Below, piece after piece: positions 8,535 through 17,844 of a stretch of DNA of 64,000 nt; position 1 is the stretch's first letter, and each line of letters begins with the position of its first letter. The DNA comes from Burkholderiales bacterium GJ-E10 (GTDB lineage Bacteria > Pseudomonadota > Gammaproteobacteria > Burkholderiales > Burkholderiaceae_F). Made by a program: the position numbers and the translations under genes. Location: the NCBI GenBank assembly GCA_000828975.1, contig AP014683.1, forward strand, positions 2,933,700-2,997,699. The letters run 5' to 3'. Below the pieces are notes generated by a model. The model searched no databases and was not told where the DNA came from. It was given only the letters and a program-made list of their open reading frames with translations.

Positions 8535-10421
8535 ATGCGGCAAGCACGGCGGAGCGTAATGGCCATGGCGTCCTCCGGCCTGGCATTGTTGACGGCGGGC
8601 TGCCTCGGCGGCCTCACCGGCAGTAGCAGCGACGGGTTCACCTCCGCCATTCCCTACACGCCCGCCGACGATCAAACCGCCTGCGTTCCGGGCAACGACG
8701 TCATCGGGACATGGAAGGTTCTGGCCGACAACCGCACGTTCATTCCCGGATCGGCCGACATTTCCTTCTTCAGCTTCAACCCGCCTTCGGTCAACACCAG
8801 CGGCCTGGTGGTCTTCCGGGGCCGCGCCAAAGCGGCGACCGGTTCCGGGGGCGCGCAGGGCTCCGGGGGCGGCGGCGCCATGAGCCGTGGCGTGTTCGCC
8901 GTCGATGCCTGCCTCGGTTCTCTCACCCTCTATACGGTGGCCGACACCACCATGGCGGTCCCCGCACCCAACAACACCGACGCATCCTTCACCGAATTTC
9001 CTTCCTTCCCGCGCATCGACATCGACTCCGGAGTGCTCGCCACGCGCGGCCAGTCCACTCCGGTTTGGACCCTGCCCGACGGCACCAAAACCGGGACCTC
9101 GGGCGTCTACGTGAGTCTGCCCACGGGGCTGTCGACCGGGATCGGGCAACTCGGCAACGTATCGGAGTTTTCCTACATGCAGGTGCCGGGCGCCAGCACC
9201 CCGGGGATCCGGTTCGACCAGTTCCCCGGCTCGCCGACCCTCACCCAGGGACGGTATCTGGTGTTCAAGGGCAACTACACCGACGGCACGACTGCGAAGA
9301 CCGGCGTGTACTTCCGCGACCTCAACGCGGCCGCGACGTCGGTGCAGCGCATTGCCGATACCAACATGCTCATTCCGGACACGGCGACGGCATTCGGTTC
9401 GACCGCGCCTCCCAGCGCGGCCGCCGGCCACGTCGTTTTCGTCGGCCTCGACAACGAAAGCGCGCCCACCGCCGGCGGCCTCTATATCGCGCCGGTGGCC
9501 GACCAGCCTGCGCTGACCCCGCTCGTACAGATCGGACTGACCGTGGTGCCCGACGGCTCGGGCAACCCCCTCCCGGACAACCCCACGTTCAGCCAAATCG
9601 GTGAAGGCGTGTCGTTCGACGGCCGTTACGTCGCCTTCTGGGGCGCATGGAACACCCAGAATGCCACGAACCTGCGTCCGATCACGCTGCAGTGTCCGAC
9701 CGAGGGCAATGCCGCCCTGCAGGCCGCGTGCCTGCAGCAGTATCCCAGCGGTCAGACGACGATGGACGATCCGATCGACCAGGGCATATTCCTGTACGAC
9801 ACCAAGCAGGGGTCGCTGCGGATGGTGGCGCGCGCCGGAACCGGGGAAGCGTTCCAGGATTTCCTGTATTGGAACTTCTCCGGCAACGCCGGGGCGTCGG
9901 GCGGCTCCACCAGCTCCGGGGGATCGGGCAGTTCCAGCGGGTCGGGTTCCTCCGGGTCATCGGGCTCAGGCTCTTCGGGCTCATCCGGCTCGTCGGAGGC
10001 CAGCGGACTGGAGCCACCGCGTTGGCGCGTATCGGCGTTCGCGGCGGTCGACGGCGCGCATGGCGTGATCTTCCTCGGAACGCTGCAGCCTGCGGCCAGC
10101 GGTTCGACGCCGGAATCGGGGATCTCGGGGATCTACGGCGCAGCGCTGACCGGCAACACCATCGGGCCGGTGTTCAAGGTCGTTGCGATCGGCGACGACA
10201 TGCTCCCGCTCGACCCGGCCGCACCGGCGGGCTCGACCGTGGCGTCGCTCGCCATCGAGCGCGAATCGCTGCGCGGCGGCTGGATGTCGATTACCGCCTC
10301 ATCGCTCGATCCGGCCGGAGAAAGCTGGGCCGGCATCTATACCACCTTCTTCCCCGGCCCGTTCCATGTGATCCCGGCCGTCCCGCCAGCCACCATCGCC
10401 ACATTGGTGCTGGGAAATTGA
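8535..10421 (+). CDS. Secreted lipoprotein with beta-propeller-like repeats and a Ser/Gly linker
   Basis: A 628-residue protein starting at the ATG at 8535, which has GGGAG about ten bases upstream. An in-frame GTG at 8508 is less likely. The signal ends in a lipobox (LLTAGC) with the lipid-bearing cysteine at residue 23. Three related units can be seen: VADTTMAVPAPNN..FTEFPS, IADTNMLIPDTAT and AIGDDMLPLDPAAP, each following a GVY or GIY strand. This pattern is typical of repeated beta-sheet blades of an extracellular propeller, family unassigned. Between about residues 454 and 491 lies an almost pure Ser/Gly linker. The most likely location is the outer membrane or cell surface. No catalytic motif was recognised. 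Confidence 0.7.
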   Translation: MRQARRSVMAMASSGLALLTAGCLGGLTGSSSDGFTSAIPYTPADDQTACVPGNDVIGTWKVLADNRTFIPGSADISFFSFNPPSVNTSGLVVFRGRAKAATGSGGAQGSGGGGAMSRGVFAVDACLGSLTLYTVADTTMAVPAPNNTDASFTEFPSFPRIDIDSGVLATRGQSTPVWTLPDGTKTGTSGVYVSLPTGLSTGIGQLGNVSEFSYMQVPGASTPGIRFDQFPGSPTLTQGRYLVFKGNYTDGTTAKTGVYFRDLNAAATSVQRIADTNMLIPDTATAFGSTAPPSAAAGHVVFVGLDNESAPTAGGLYIAPVADQPALTPLVQIGLTVVPDGSGNPLPDNPTFSQIGEGVSFDGRYVAFWGAWNTQNATNLRPITLQCPTEGNAALQAACLQQYPSGQTTMDDPIDQGIFLYDTKQGSLRMVARAGTGEAFQDFLYWNFSGNAGASGGSTSSGGSGSSSGSGSSGSSGSGSSGSSGSSEASGLEPPRWRVSAFAAVDGAHGVIFLGTLQPAASGSTPESGISGIYGAALTGNTIGPVFKVVAIGDDMLPLDPAAPAGSTVASLAIERESLRGGWMSITASSLDPAGESWAGIYTTFFPGPFHVIPAVPPATIATLVLGN

Positions 10422-10534
10422 AGAACCATGACGCGCATCATCGGTCCGGCGCCGGTTGATCGGCGCCAATGCGCGGAACTTCGTCGACGCCTATAACGAA
10501 AGCACGCGAATCGAGCGTTCATCGGAGGGTGATC

Positions 10535-10891
10535 ATGAAGAAGAATCGGACCTGGAAACGAAGCATCGTGCTTTCCGCGTGCCTGCTGCTCGTCGGCTCG
10601 GCCTTTGCCGCCGGTGGCGGTGGAGGCGGTGGTGGTGGTGGTGGCGGAGGCGGCTTCGGCGGCGGCGGCTTCGGCGGCTCGATGGGACAGGGTGCGCAAA
10701 GCCAGACGCCATCGCACGACCGGACGCGGGAGCAGACCAAAGAAAAGACCCAAGAGCAGACCCGCGAACGGACCCACGAACGGACGCGCGAGCAGAGCGG
10801 GGATCAAAATCAGGATCGGACCCGCGAGCGCAGCCGGGATCAGACTCGCGACCAGACCCGGGATCAGACCCGCACGCAGTCGAATCCGTGA
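10535..10891 (+). CDS. Small exported Gly-rich protein with R(E/D)QT tetrapeptide repeats
   Basis: A 118-residue protein. The ATG at 10535 follows a good GGAGGG binding site. A signal peptide (MKKNRTWKRSIVLSACLLLV, cleaved after AFA) leads into about 14 consecutive glycines and GFGGGGFGGS. The C-terminal half is built from four-residue units of the form R-(E/D)-(Q/R)-(T/S): TREQ, TKEK, TQEQ, TRER, THER, then DQTR repeated. The DNA shows matching imperfect 12-base repeats around gaccagacccgg. Such a tail could be a charged disordered segment or a continuous helix. It follows the lipoprotein gene on the same strand after 113 bases. Function unknown. Confidence 0.68.
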   Translation: MKKNRTWKRSIVLSACLLLVGSAFAAGGGGGGGGGGGGGGFGGGGFGGSMGQGAQSQTPSHDRTREQTKEKTQEQTRERTHERTREQSGDQNQDRTRERSRDQTRDQTRDQTRTQSNP

Positions 10892-11059
10892 CGCCGGGCC
10901 GGGACGCTCCGCGCGTCCCGGCATTTCCCTTTTCCACCACAATGCGCAACACTTGCGCTTCGCGGCGATCGCCGCCGGCGGCGCGCGAGGGGATTGCCGT
11001 CGGCGTTTGCGTCACCCGCCGCAAGGCACGGCAGACGGCTTCCAGCGCATCGTGACACC

Positions 11060-11959
11060 ATGAGAATCGGCATCGACGTCGGCGGGACGAAAATCGAAGC
11101 GATCGCGCTCGACGAAGACGGCGCCGTTCTGCGGCGGCAGCGGGTGATGACACCCAAGGGCGACTATGACGCGACCCTGGACGCGATCGCGCAACTGGTT
11201 CGGCACATCGAAGCCGATCTCGGGCAAAGCGGAACGATCGGGGTTGGGCTGCCCGGCGCCATTTCCTCCAGGACCGGCCTGGTCAAGAACTCGAACAGCA
11301 CCGTTTTGAATGGGCGCGCCGTACCGGAAGACCTCGCGCGCAAATTGGGGCGGGCGATCCGGACCGAGAACGACGCCAATTGCTTCGCCCTTTCCGAAGC
11401 CATCGACGGCGGCGGTGCGGGCCACGATGTCGTCTTCGGGATCATCCTCGGGACCGGCGTCGGCGGCGGCCTGGTGGTCGATCGGCGCTGCGTCGTCGGG
11501 CGCAACCGGATTGCCGGCGAATGGGGACACAACCCGTTGCCGTGGGCGCGCGACGAAGAGCGGCCCGGTCCGCCTTGTTATTGCGGCAAGACGGGGTGCA
11601 TCGAAACCTTTCTTTCGGGTGACGGGCTGCAGCGGCAATACCGGATCCAGACCGGGCACGCCCGGACCGGAGAGGAAATCGCGGCCGCCGCGCAAGCCGG
11701 CGAAGAGCCGGCGCAACGATGCCTGCGCATCTACCAGGATCGTCTCGCCCGCAGCCTCGCCGCGGTCATCAACGTTGTCGATCCCGACGTGGTCGTGCTC
11801 GGCGGCGGGCTTTCCAACATCGACGCGCTGTTGGATGGGCTGGGGCCGTGCGTCGCACGGTACGCGTTTTCGGATCACCTCGACACGCAGTTTGTCCGCG
11901 CCGCCCACGGCGATTCGAGCGGCGTGCGCGGCGCGGCATGGCTCTGGCCGCATCGTTGA
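11060..11959 (+). CDS. ROK-family sugar kinase, probable fructokinase
   Basis: A 299-residue cytoplasmic kinase of the ROK (repressor, ORF, kinase) family without the DNA-binding domain, so it is the enzyme form. Visible motifs are the ATP phosphate loop IGIDVGGTKIEAIALD at the start, the sugar-binding and catalytic ENDANCFALSEA, GTGVGGGLV, the GEWGH His, and the zinc-binding CYCGKTGCIETFLSG (CxCGxxGCxE). The sequence pattern is closest to Mak-type fructokinase or N-acetylglucosamine/mannosamine kinases. The exact sugar cannot be decided. Its last 22 bases overlap the start of the nuclease gene that follows. Confidence 0.85.
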   Translation: MRIGIDVGGTKIEAIALDEDGAVLRRQRVMTPKGDYDATLDAIAQLVRHIEADLGQSGTIGVGLPGAISSRTGLVKNSNSTVLNGRAVPEDLARKLGRAIRTENDANCFALSEAIDGGGAGHDVVFGIILGTGVGGGLVVDRRCVVGRNRIAGEWGHNPLPWARDEERPGPPCYCGKTGCIETFLSGDGLQRQYRIQTGHARTGEEIAAAAQAGEEPAQRCLRIYQDRLARSLAAVINVVDPDVVVLGGGLSNIDALLDGLGPCVARYAFSDHLDTQFVRAAHGDSSGVRGAAWLWPHR

Positions 11960-12873
11960 ACCCCCGCGGCGGCGCCCCGTCGCGTGTGCGGCGCGCGGTT
12001 TCGCTTCTGCTGGCGTTCGCCCTCGCCGGGATTCCCTGGTGCGCGCAGGCCTGGGGGCCGGTCGGACATCGGGCCGTCGGCGCCATCGCCGATGCCCTGC
12101 TCGCTCCGCAGGCCAGGACTGCCGTCGCCGAACTGCTGCGCAGCGACCGCGATCGCGAGGGCCGGCCATCGGGGCGCAAGAGCCTGGCGTCGATCGCCGA
12201 TTGGGCCGACCAGATCCGCGGCGGCCCGCAGGATCGTCCGCGCTGGCATTTCGACAACCGGCCGCTATGCGGCAGCGACCGCGACATGCAATCCTGGTGT
12301 CCGCAAGGCGCGTGCGCGACGGCCGAAATCGGCCGGATGCGGGCGATCCTGCGCGACCCGAGCCGCCCCCCGGCCGAGCGCGAACAAGCCCTCAAGTGGA
12401 TCGTGCACCTTGCAGCCGATATCCACCAGCCGTTGCACGAGGTCGACTACGCCGCGGGCGGCAACCGGATCCGGGTGCGCCTGCGCGGGCAGCGCTTCCG
12501 CGGTGGGCATCACGGCAAGCACGACAGGCTGTCGCTGCATGGATTCTGGGACAGCCGCGTCGTGGCGCTGGCGCTGCATCCCGAGGGCGACTGGATCCCC
12601 CGGACATCGCTGCAGCGGTTGATCCGGTCGGCGCGCGCGGAGGATCCGCGGCGGGTGGAGGAGCCGCCGTCGGCATGGGGGCCGGAGTCGTTCGAACTGG
12701 CGCGCACCGTCGCCCTCGACCTTCCCGGCATATCCTGCGATGCCCCGCCGCCCCGCCGCACGATCACGCTGTCACGGGCGTACGTGATGCGCGCGGAGCA
12801 GGTCGCCGAAGCGCAGTTGGCGCTGGCGGGAGCGCGGCTGGCGTATCTGCTGAACGGCGCGCTCGCGCGGTAG
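11938..12873 (+). CDS. Secreted S1/P1-type nuclease
   Basis: A 311-residue zinc-dependent phosphodiesterase that cuts single-stranded nucleic acid, exported to the periplasm or outside. Signal cleavage after CAQA at residue 38 would leave Trp39 as the mature N-terminus. This is required in the family because the terminal amine and Trp carbonyl bind zinc. Other zinc ligands are present: His in WGPVGHRAVGAIA, Asp in IADWADQIR, His in RWHFDN, the HxxxDxxxxxH block VHLAADIHQPLHE, and HGFWDS. Full family length is retained. The start overlaps the upstream kinase gene by 22 bases, indicating coupled translation, though the kinase and nuclease have no known functional link. Confidence 0.85.
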   Translation: MALAASLNPRGGAPSRVRRAVSLLLAFALAGIPWCAQAWGPVGHRAVGAIADALLAPQARTAVAELLRSDRDREGRPSGRKSLASIADWADQIRGGPQDRPRWHFDNRPLCGSDRDMQSWCPQGACATAEIGRMRAILRDPSRPPAEREQALKWIVHLAADIHQPLHEVDYAAGGNRIRVRLRGQRFRGGHHGKHDRLSLHGFWDSRVVALALHPEGDWIPRTSLQRLIRSARAEDPRRVEEPPSAWGPESFELARTVALDLPGISCDAPPPRRTITLSRAYVMRAEQVAEAQLALAGARLAYLLNGALAR

Positions 12874-12915
12874 CGGCGTGTTCGATGGGCTGCGCGCACA
12901 GCCCGGCGCGGCAGG

Positions 12916-14301
12916 TCAGCGTGGCTTCTTTTCCGGTCGGTTCCAGCCCTCGACCGTCACCGCGCGGGCGCGGGCGACAGTGAGCTTGCGGGCGGGCACG
13001 TCGCGCGTGACCGTCGAGCCGGCGCCGATCGTGGCGCCCTCTCCGACGCGCACCGGCGCCACCAGAACCGAGTTGCTGCCCACGTGCACATCCGCACCCA
13101 GTTCGCTGCGGTGCTTGTTCGCGCCGTCATAGTTGGCGAAGATGGTGCCCGCACCGATGTTCGTGCGTGCCCCGACGTGGGCATCGCCGACGTAGGCCAG
13201 GTGGTTCGCCTTGGCGCCGCGCTCGAGGTGGCTCGCCTTGACCTCGACGAAGTTGCCGATGTGCACCGCGTCGTCCAGACGCGCGCCCGGGCGCAGCCGC
13301 GCGAACGGTCCGGCGATCACGTCGGCGCCGATATGCGCGCCATCGAAGTGCGAAAACGCGTGGATGACCGTATCGCTGCCGACGACGACGTCGCGCAGGA
13401 CGCAATATGGCCCGACGTGGACGCCGTCGGCCAGTGCCACCGTCCCCTCGAACACGCAACCGACGTCGATGAACACGTCCGTGCCCACCGTCAGGGTGCC
13501 GCGCACGTCGATGCGCGCCGGGTCGGCGAGCGTCGCGCCGGCGTCCAGCAGCGATTGCGCCGTGCGCTGCTGGAAAACCCGCTCCAGATGGGCGAGCTGG
13601 GCCTTGCTGTTCACGCCCAGCGTTTCGTCGGGATCGGTGACGACGCTCGCGGTGACGTGGACGTGGTCTCGGCGGGCCGCGGCGACGATGTCCGTGAGGT
13701 AGTACTCCCCTTGCGCATTCTGATTCGACAGACCCGCCAGCCAGTGCCGCAGACGCCCGGTGGGCGCGACGAGAATGCCGGTATTCACTTCGGTGATGCG
13801 CCGCTGCGCTTCGTTGGCGTCGCGCTCCTCGACGATCGCATGAACCTCGCCACCGCCGTGAATGCTCTCGCGGATGATCCGGCCGTACCCGGTCGGGTCG
13901 GCCAGGTTCACGGTGAGCAGGCTCACGCCATCGCCCGCCGAGTCGAGCAGCGCGGCCAGGGTCTGCGCCCGCACCAGGGGCACGTCTCCATACAGCACGA
14001 GCGTGGGAACGTCGTCGGCCATCCAGGGCATGGCCTGCAGCACCGCGTGCCCCGTTCCCAACTGCGGCTGCTGCTCGACGAACTGCAGGTCCGTCTGCGA
14101 CGCGAAGCCGGACCGCACCTCCTCCGCGCCGTGCCCGACCACCACCACGATGCGCGCGCCGGAGCCGCAGAGATGCGCGGTCTCGCGCGCCGTTTCGATG
14201 ACCCGCGCAAGCATGGACTTGCCCGCGATCGGGTGCAGGACCTTGGGACGCGCGGAGCGCATGCGCTTGCCTTGACCGGCGGCGAGGATGACGATGTTCA
14301 T
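12916..14301 (-). CDS. glmU: Bifunctional GlmU: glucosamine-1-phosphate acetyltransferase / UDP-GlcNAc pyrophosphorylase
   Basis: A 461-residue enzyme that makes UDP-N-acetylglucosamine for peptidoglycan and lipopolysaccharide. The N-terminal uridyltransferase domain has [20 protein letters not shown] and [11 protein letters not shown]. It is followed by the left-handed beta-helix acetyltransferase domain with hexapeptide repeats from about residue 250 and the conserved segments [24 protein letters not shown] and [12 protein letters not shown]. The start MNIVILAAG is at 14301. The frame stays open far upstream through the ubiB region, but only this methionine fits the family. It lies 61 bases after ubiB on the same strand. 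Confidence 0.95.
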   Translation of the reverse strand: MNIVILAAGQGKRMRSARPKVLHPIAGKSMLARVIETARETAHLCGSGARIVVVVGHGAEEVRSGFASQTDLQFVEQQPQLGTGHAVLQAMPWMADDVPTLVLYGDVPLVRAQTLAALLDSAGDGVSLLTVNLADPTGYGRIIRESIHGGGEVHAIVEERDANEAQRRITEVNTGILVAPTGRLRHWLAGLSNQNAQGEYYLTDIVAAARRDHVHVTASVVTDPDETLGVNSKAQLAHLERVFQQRTAQSLLDAGATLADPARIDVRGTLTVGTDVFIDVGCVFEGTVALADGVHVGPYCVLRDVVVGSDTVIHAFSHFDGAHIGADVIAGPFARLRPGARLDDAVHIGNFVEVKASHLERGAKANHLAYVGDAHVGARTNIGAGTIFANYDGANKHRSELGADVHVGSNSVLVAPVRVGEGATIGAGSTVTRDVPARKLTVARARAVTVEGWNRPEKKPR

Positions 14302-14315
14302 GGCTTGATCCTTCC

Positions 14316-14339
14316 CCCTCTCCCGTGGGCCGGAGAGGG
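14316..14339. repeat. REP-like CCCTCTCC/GGAGAGGG hairpin
   Basis: Two perfect eight-base arms (14316-14323 and 14332-14339) around an eight-base loop lie in the ubiB-glmU gap. Hairpins of this CCCTCTCC type are scattered as extragenic palindromes in many high-GC proteobacteria. A related C-rich palindrome lies at the ubiJ-ubiB junction near 15940-15977. Confidence 0.5.
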
Positions 14340-14362
14340 ACGGGTACGGTTTCCGGGGGCAA

Positions 14363-15931
14363 TTATCCTGGCAAGGGCAATCCCAGCAAATACCATGCGG
14401 CCATCGCCGCCATGGTTCCCAGGGCGGCGGCGAGCAGCGCGAGCAGCCTGGTCTGCCGCTCCTGCGCACTCCGCAACCGGGTGATTTCCGCAAGCAGCGC
14501 GCCGCTGCGGTCTTCGCGGGCGAGGGCGTCGTGCACGAGGCGCGGGATCTTCGGCAGCATCTGGCTCCAGGCCGCCGCTTCGGCGATCGTCCGTTCCCGC
14601 AGCCCGCGCCACCCGACCTGCCGATGCATCCAGCTTTCCAGGAACGGCTTGGCGGTGCGCCAGAGATCGAGGTCCGGATCGAGCTGACGGCCCAGACCCT
14701 CGATGTTGAGCAGGGTCTTCTGCAGCAGCACGAGTTGCGGCTGGATCTCGATGTTGAATCGCCGCGATGCGTCGAACAGGCGCAGCAGCACATGGCCGAA
14801 CGAGATCTGCTTGAGCGGGCGATCGAAGATCGGTTCGCACACCGCGCGCACCGCGCTCTCGAGTTCATCGACGCGGGTGCCCGGCGGGGCCCAGCCGGAT
14901 TCGACGTGCGTCTGCGCCACCGCGCGATAGTCGCGGCGGAAAAAGGCGAGGAAGTTGCGCGCGAGGTAGTTCCGATCGACGTCGGTGAGCGTGCCCACGA
15001 TGCCGAAGTCGAGCGCGATGTAGCGGCCGAAGTCGGCGCCGCCGACCCCCACCGAGATGTTCCCCGGGTGCATGTCCGCATGGAAGAAGCCGTCGCGGAA
15101 CACCTGGGTGAAGAAAATCTCCACGCCGTCGCGGGAAAGCTTCTTCAGGTCGATTCCGGCGGCCCGCAGTTCGTCGATCCGGCCGATCGGGATGCCGTGC
15201 ATGCGCTCCATCGTGATGACGTTGCCGCAGCAATAGTCCCAATACATTTCCGGCACCCGCAGCAGGGTGGAATTCTCGAAATTCCGCCGCAGCTGCGAGG
15301 CGTTTGCCGCTTCGCGGGTAAGGTCGAGTTCGTCGTGAAGAACCTTGCGGAATTCGGCCACGACCTCGCGGGGACGCAGGCGCTTGCCGTCGTGCCACAG
15401 CCGCTCGACGAGCGTGGCGGCGATCTCCATCAACTCGAGATCGCGATCGATGACCCGGAGCATGTCCGGGCGCAGCACCTTCACCGCGACCGGCCGGCCT
15501 TGCAGCGGCCCCGGCCCCAGGACGGCGAAATGCACCTGCGCGATCGAGGCGCTCGCAACCGGCGTGCGCTCGAAACTGGTGAAGATCTCGCCCAGCGGCC
15601 GGCCCAGGCCGCGCTCGATCTCGCGCACCGCCATGTCGGGATCGAACGGCGGCACCCGGTCCTGGAGCTTGGACAGCTCGTCGACGAGATCCCCGGGCAC
15701 GAGATCGCGGCGGGTCGACAGCATCTGCCCGAACTTGACGAAGATCGGTCCCAGGCTTTCGAGCGCGAGGCGCACCCGCACGGCGCGCGGCGCATCGAGC
15801 CGGCGTCCGATGGCGGCGATCCGCGCCCACCGGACGAGCAGCGGGTGCTTGAGGTTGGACAGCGCGATCTGATCCAGGCCGTAGCGCAGGCCGATCCAGG
15901 CGATGCGCAACAGCCGCAGCAATCGCCGCAT
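14363..15931 (-). CDS. ubiB: UbiB, atypical kinase/ATPase for ubiquinone synthesis
   Basis: A 522-residue membrane-associated member of the ABC1/ADCK/UbiB family, needed for the hydroxylation stage of ubiquinone synthesis. The start [12 protein letters not shown] at 15931 agrees with the family. Diagnostic elements are the KxGQ motif ([16 protein letters not shown]), the Ala-rich loop replacing the kinase P-loop ([10 protein letters not shown]), the lysine of VAVKVLRP, the catalytic block [11 protein letters not shown] and the metal-binding [10 protein letters not shown]. Two hydrophobic segments at the C-terminus ([21 protein letters not shown]) anchor it to the membrane. It follows ubiJ after 13 bases. 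Confidence 0.95.
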   Translation of the reverse strand: MRRLLRLLRIAWIGLRYGLDQIALSNLKHPLLVRWARIAAIGRRLDAPRAVRVRLALESLGPIFVKFGQMLSTRRDLVPGDLVDELSKLQDRVPPFDPDMAVREIERGLGRPLGEIFTSFERTPVASASIAQVHFAVLGPGPLQGRPVAVKVLRPDMLRVIDRDLELMEIAATLVERLWHDGKRLRPREVVAEFRKVLHDELDLTREAANASQLRRNFENSTLLRVPEMYWDYCCGNVITMERMHGIPIGRIDELRAAGIDLKKLSRDGVEIFFTQVFRDGFFHADMHPGNISVGVGGADFGRYIALDFGIVGTLTDVDRNYLARNFLAFFRRDYRAVAQTHVESGWAPPGTRVDELESAVRAVCEPIFDRPLKQISFGHVLLRLFDASRRFNIEIQPQLVLLQKTLLNIEGLGRQLDPDLDLWRTAKPFLESWMHRQVGWRGLRERTIAEAAAWSQMLPKIPRLVHDALAREDRSGALLAEITRLRSAQERQTRLLALLAAALGTMAAMAAWYLLGLPLPG

Positions 15932-15944
15932 CAGTAGATGCCCC

Positions 15945-16589
15945 TCACCCCTGCCCCGCACCCGGACGGGGCGGGGAATCGCCTTCCCGATCCATCGCAC
16001 CGGCGCGGCGTTCGAGGCGATCGATCCGATCCAGCAATGCTGCAAGCTCGATCCGATGCTGCGCGAACTCCTGCGTTCCGAGCAGCATGGGATTCTCGGC
16101 AACCAGATAATCCGCCCCCTGCCGCGCGGCGCGCCGCGCGACGTCGCCGGCCTGCTCCAACGCCGCCCGCAGGGTGTTCACGATCCGCTCGGCGGCGATG
16201 TCGCCGACGAAGCGCGACAGGTCCTCGGCCGGGTCCGGACGCAGCTTCTGCAACACGTCGATCAACGTCTGGGCGAAGTCCACATCGCCCTCGATGCGGA
16301 GATCGCGGCGCGCGGAGGACGGATCGGCCCAGACCTGCGCAACGGCCGCCGGGTTGGCCGCGACAGTCACGTCCGGCACCCGGCCCTCGCCGCCCGCCGC
16401 CAGGCCGCCCCCCGGGAGGATGCGCAGTTCGAGACAGGCGAAGCCGATCTCGATGCGCGCCACGCGGCCGGCATACGAGTCCAATGCCGTCCGCGCCCAG
16501 GATTCGCGGGCAAGCAGACGCTGATACCAGCCCACGATGACCTGCGTCGCGAGACGGTCCAACCGGTCCAACGGGTCCGCGCGATTCAT
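15945..16589 (-). CDS. ubiJ: UbiJ, SCP2-domain accessory factor for ubiquinone synthesis
   Basis: A 214-residue soluble protein with an N-terminal SCP2 (sterol carrier-like) lipid-binding domain and a C-terminal helical region ending in a coiled coil ([16 protein letters not shown]). UbiJ is part of the soluble Ubi complex that holds polyprenyl intermediates. Its place between ubiE and ubiB is the standard order and is the main support, with the domain pattern [25 protein letters not shown]. The start codon overlaps the ubiE stop by four bases. The last residues are Pro/Gly-rich and coincide with a C-rich palindrome in the DNA, perhaps a repeat that invaded the gene end. Confidence 0.85.
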   Translation of the reverse strand: MNRADPLDRLDRLATQVIVGWYQRLLARESWARTALDSYAGRVARIEIGFACLELRILPGGGLAAGGEGRVPDVTVAANPAAVAQVWADPSSARRDLRIEGDVDFAQTLIDVLQKLRPDPAEDLSRFVGDIAAERIVNTLRAALEQAGDVARRAARQGADYLVAENPMLLGTQEFAQHRIELAALLDRIDRLERRAGAMDREGDSPPRPGAGQG

Positions 16590-17326
16590 ATCCGGTATCC
16601 GGTGTGCAGCGCGCAGATCCCCGCCGTGAAATTGAACCAGCGCACGCGCGCCAGGCCAACCTCTTCCATCATGCGTGCGAGATCCTGCTGCGGCGGATGC
16701 ATGCGGATCGACTCCGCAAGGTAGCGGTAACTCTCCGCATCGCCGGCGATGCGCTCGCCCAGCCAGGGCATGATCTTCATCGAATAGGCGTCGTAGAGCG
16801 GCGCGAGCGGCGCCCAGACGCGGGAAAACTCCAGCACCAGGAGCATGCCTCCCGGCTTGAGCACGCGGCGCATTTCGGCGAGCGCGCGGTCCTTGTGCGT
16901 CATGTTGCGCAGGCCGAATGCCACGATGACGCGATCGAACCGCCGGTCGGCAAACGGCAACTGCTCGGCGTCGCAGCGCACCGCCTCGGCCACGATGCCT
17001 TCGTCGAGCAGGCGGTCGCGCCCTTCCGCCAGCATGGCGCCGTTGATGTCGGTCAGCACGACTCCGCCGCCCGGCCCCACCCGGCGCGCGAACGCGCGCG
17101 TCATGTCACCGGTACCGCCGGCGACGTCGAGGATCTGCATGCCCGGGCGCACCGCGGCCTGGTTGACCGCAAAGGCCTTCCAGGCGCGATGCAGACCGCC
17201 CGAGAGAACGTCGTTCATCAGGTCGTAGCGGGACGCGACCGAATCGAACACGCCCGCGACGCGCTTGGCCTTCTCGGCCTCGGGGACCTGGGTGAAGCCG
17301 AAATGGGTGGTGGATTCGTCGTTCAT
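16586..17326 (-). CDS. ubiE: UbiE, C-methyltransferase of ubiquinone/menaquinone synthesis
   Basis: A 246-residue SAM-dependent methyltransferase that methylates 2-polyprenyl-6-methoxy-benzoquinol or demethylmenaquinol. Family signatures are [17 protein letters not shown] near the N-terminus, the SAM-binding [19 protein letters not shown], and the C-terminal [15 protein letters not shown]. The start [15 protein letters not shown] at 17326 overlaps the stop of the DUF971 gene by four bases, and its own stop overlaps ubiJ. DUF971, ubiE and ubiJ are therefore translationally coupled. Confidence 0.96.
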   Translation of the reverse strand: MNDESTTHFGFTQVPEAEKAKRVAGVFDSVASRYDLMNDVLSGGLHRAWKAFAVNQAAVRPGMQILDVAGGTGDMTRAFARRVGPGGGVVLTDINGAMLAEGRDRLLDEGIVAEAVRCDAEQLPFADRRFDRVIVAFGLRNMTHKDRALAEMRRVLKPGGMLLVLEFSRVWAPLAPLYDAYSMKIMPWLGERIAGDAESYRYLAESIRMHPPQQDLARMMEEVGLARVRWFNFTAGICALHTGYRI

Positions 17327-17736
17327 GCGTCGCGGGATGCGCCCGCCGCGGCCAGGCGGTCGAGATAGTCTTGCCAGAGCGCATCCTGGTGCAGCCCCAG
17401 GCCATACAGGTACTCCCAGGAGTACAGGCCCGAATCGTGGCCGTCGGAAAACATCGGCTGCAGGGCGTACAGCCCGACGGTGTCCACCGACTCGATCGTC
17501 ACATCGCGCTTGCCGGTCTGCAGCACTTCCTCGCCCGGGCCATGACCGCGCACCTCGGCCGAGGGCGAGTACACGCGCAGGAACTCGAAGGGCAGGCGGA
17601 ACCGCTTGCCATCATCGAATGCGATCTCCAGCACCCGCGAGCCCGAATGGACGGTGATTTCCGTGGGACTGGGAACGCGCGTGCGCCCGGCAGGCCGCGG
17701 TTCCGGCGAAGAAGGTTCGGGGCTGGCAGTGCTCAT
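17323..17736 (-). CDS. DUF971 domain protein upstream of ubiE
   Basis: A 137-residue protein with a DUF971 (gamma-butyrobetaine hydroxylase N-terminal-like) fold: [61 protein letters not shown]. The conserved DGHDSGLY-W block is characteristic. In betaproteobacteria this gene commonly precedes ubiE, as here with a four-base overlap, but I know of no assigned reaction. The first about 30 residues are Pro/Ser/Glu-rich and probably disordered. The start MSTASPEP at 17736 was chosen because the longer frame upstream has no similarity and overlaps the glycosyltransferase gene on the other strand. Confidence 0.82.
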   Translation of the reverse strand: MSTASPEPSSPEPRPAGRTRVPSPTEITVHSGSRVLEIAFDDGKRFRLPFEFLRVYSPSAEVRGHGPGEEVLQTGKRDVTIESVDTVGLYALQPMFSDGHDSGLYSWEYLYGLGLHQDALWQDYLDRLAAAGASRDA

Positions 17737-17844
17737 GTTCCGACTCCGGTTGCAAGCGTCGAAGCATACACGCGGACGTCCCCGGGAACCGCACGGCGGT
17801 AACCACCCGGTCACGCGCGCTTGCCACCATCCTCGCCGCACATC

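Noticed and set aside
9895-10005. Short tandem repeats that could be taken for a CRISPR or VNTR array
   Set aside because: They encode the Ser/Gly linker of the lipoprotein in frame; unit lengths are irregular and there are no spacers.
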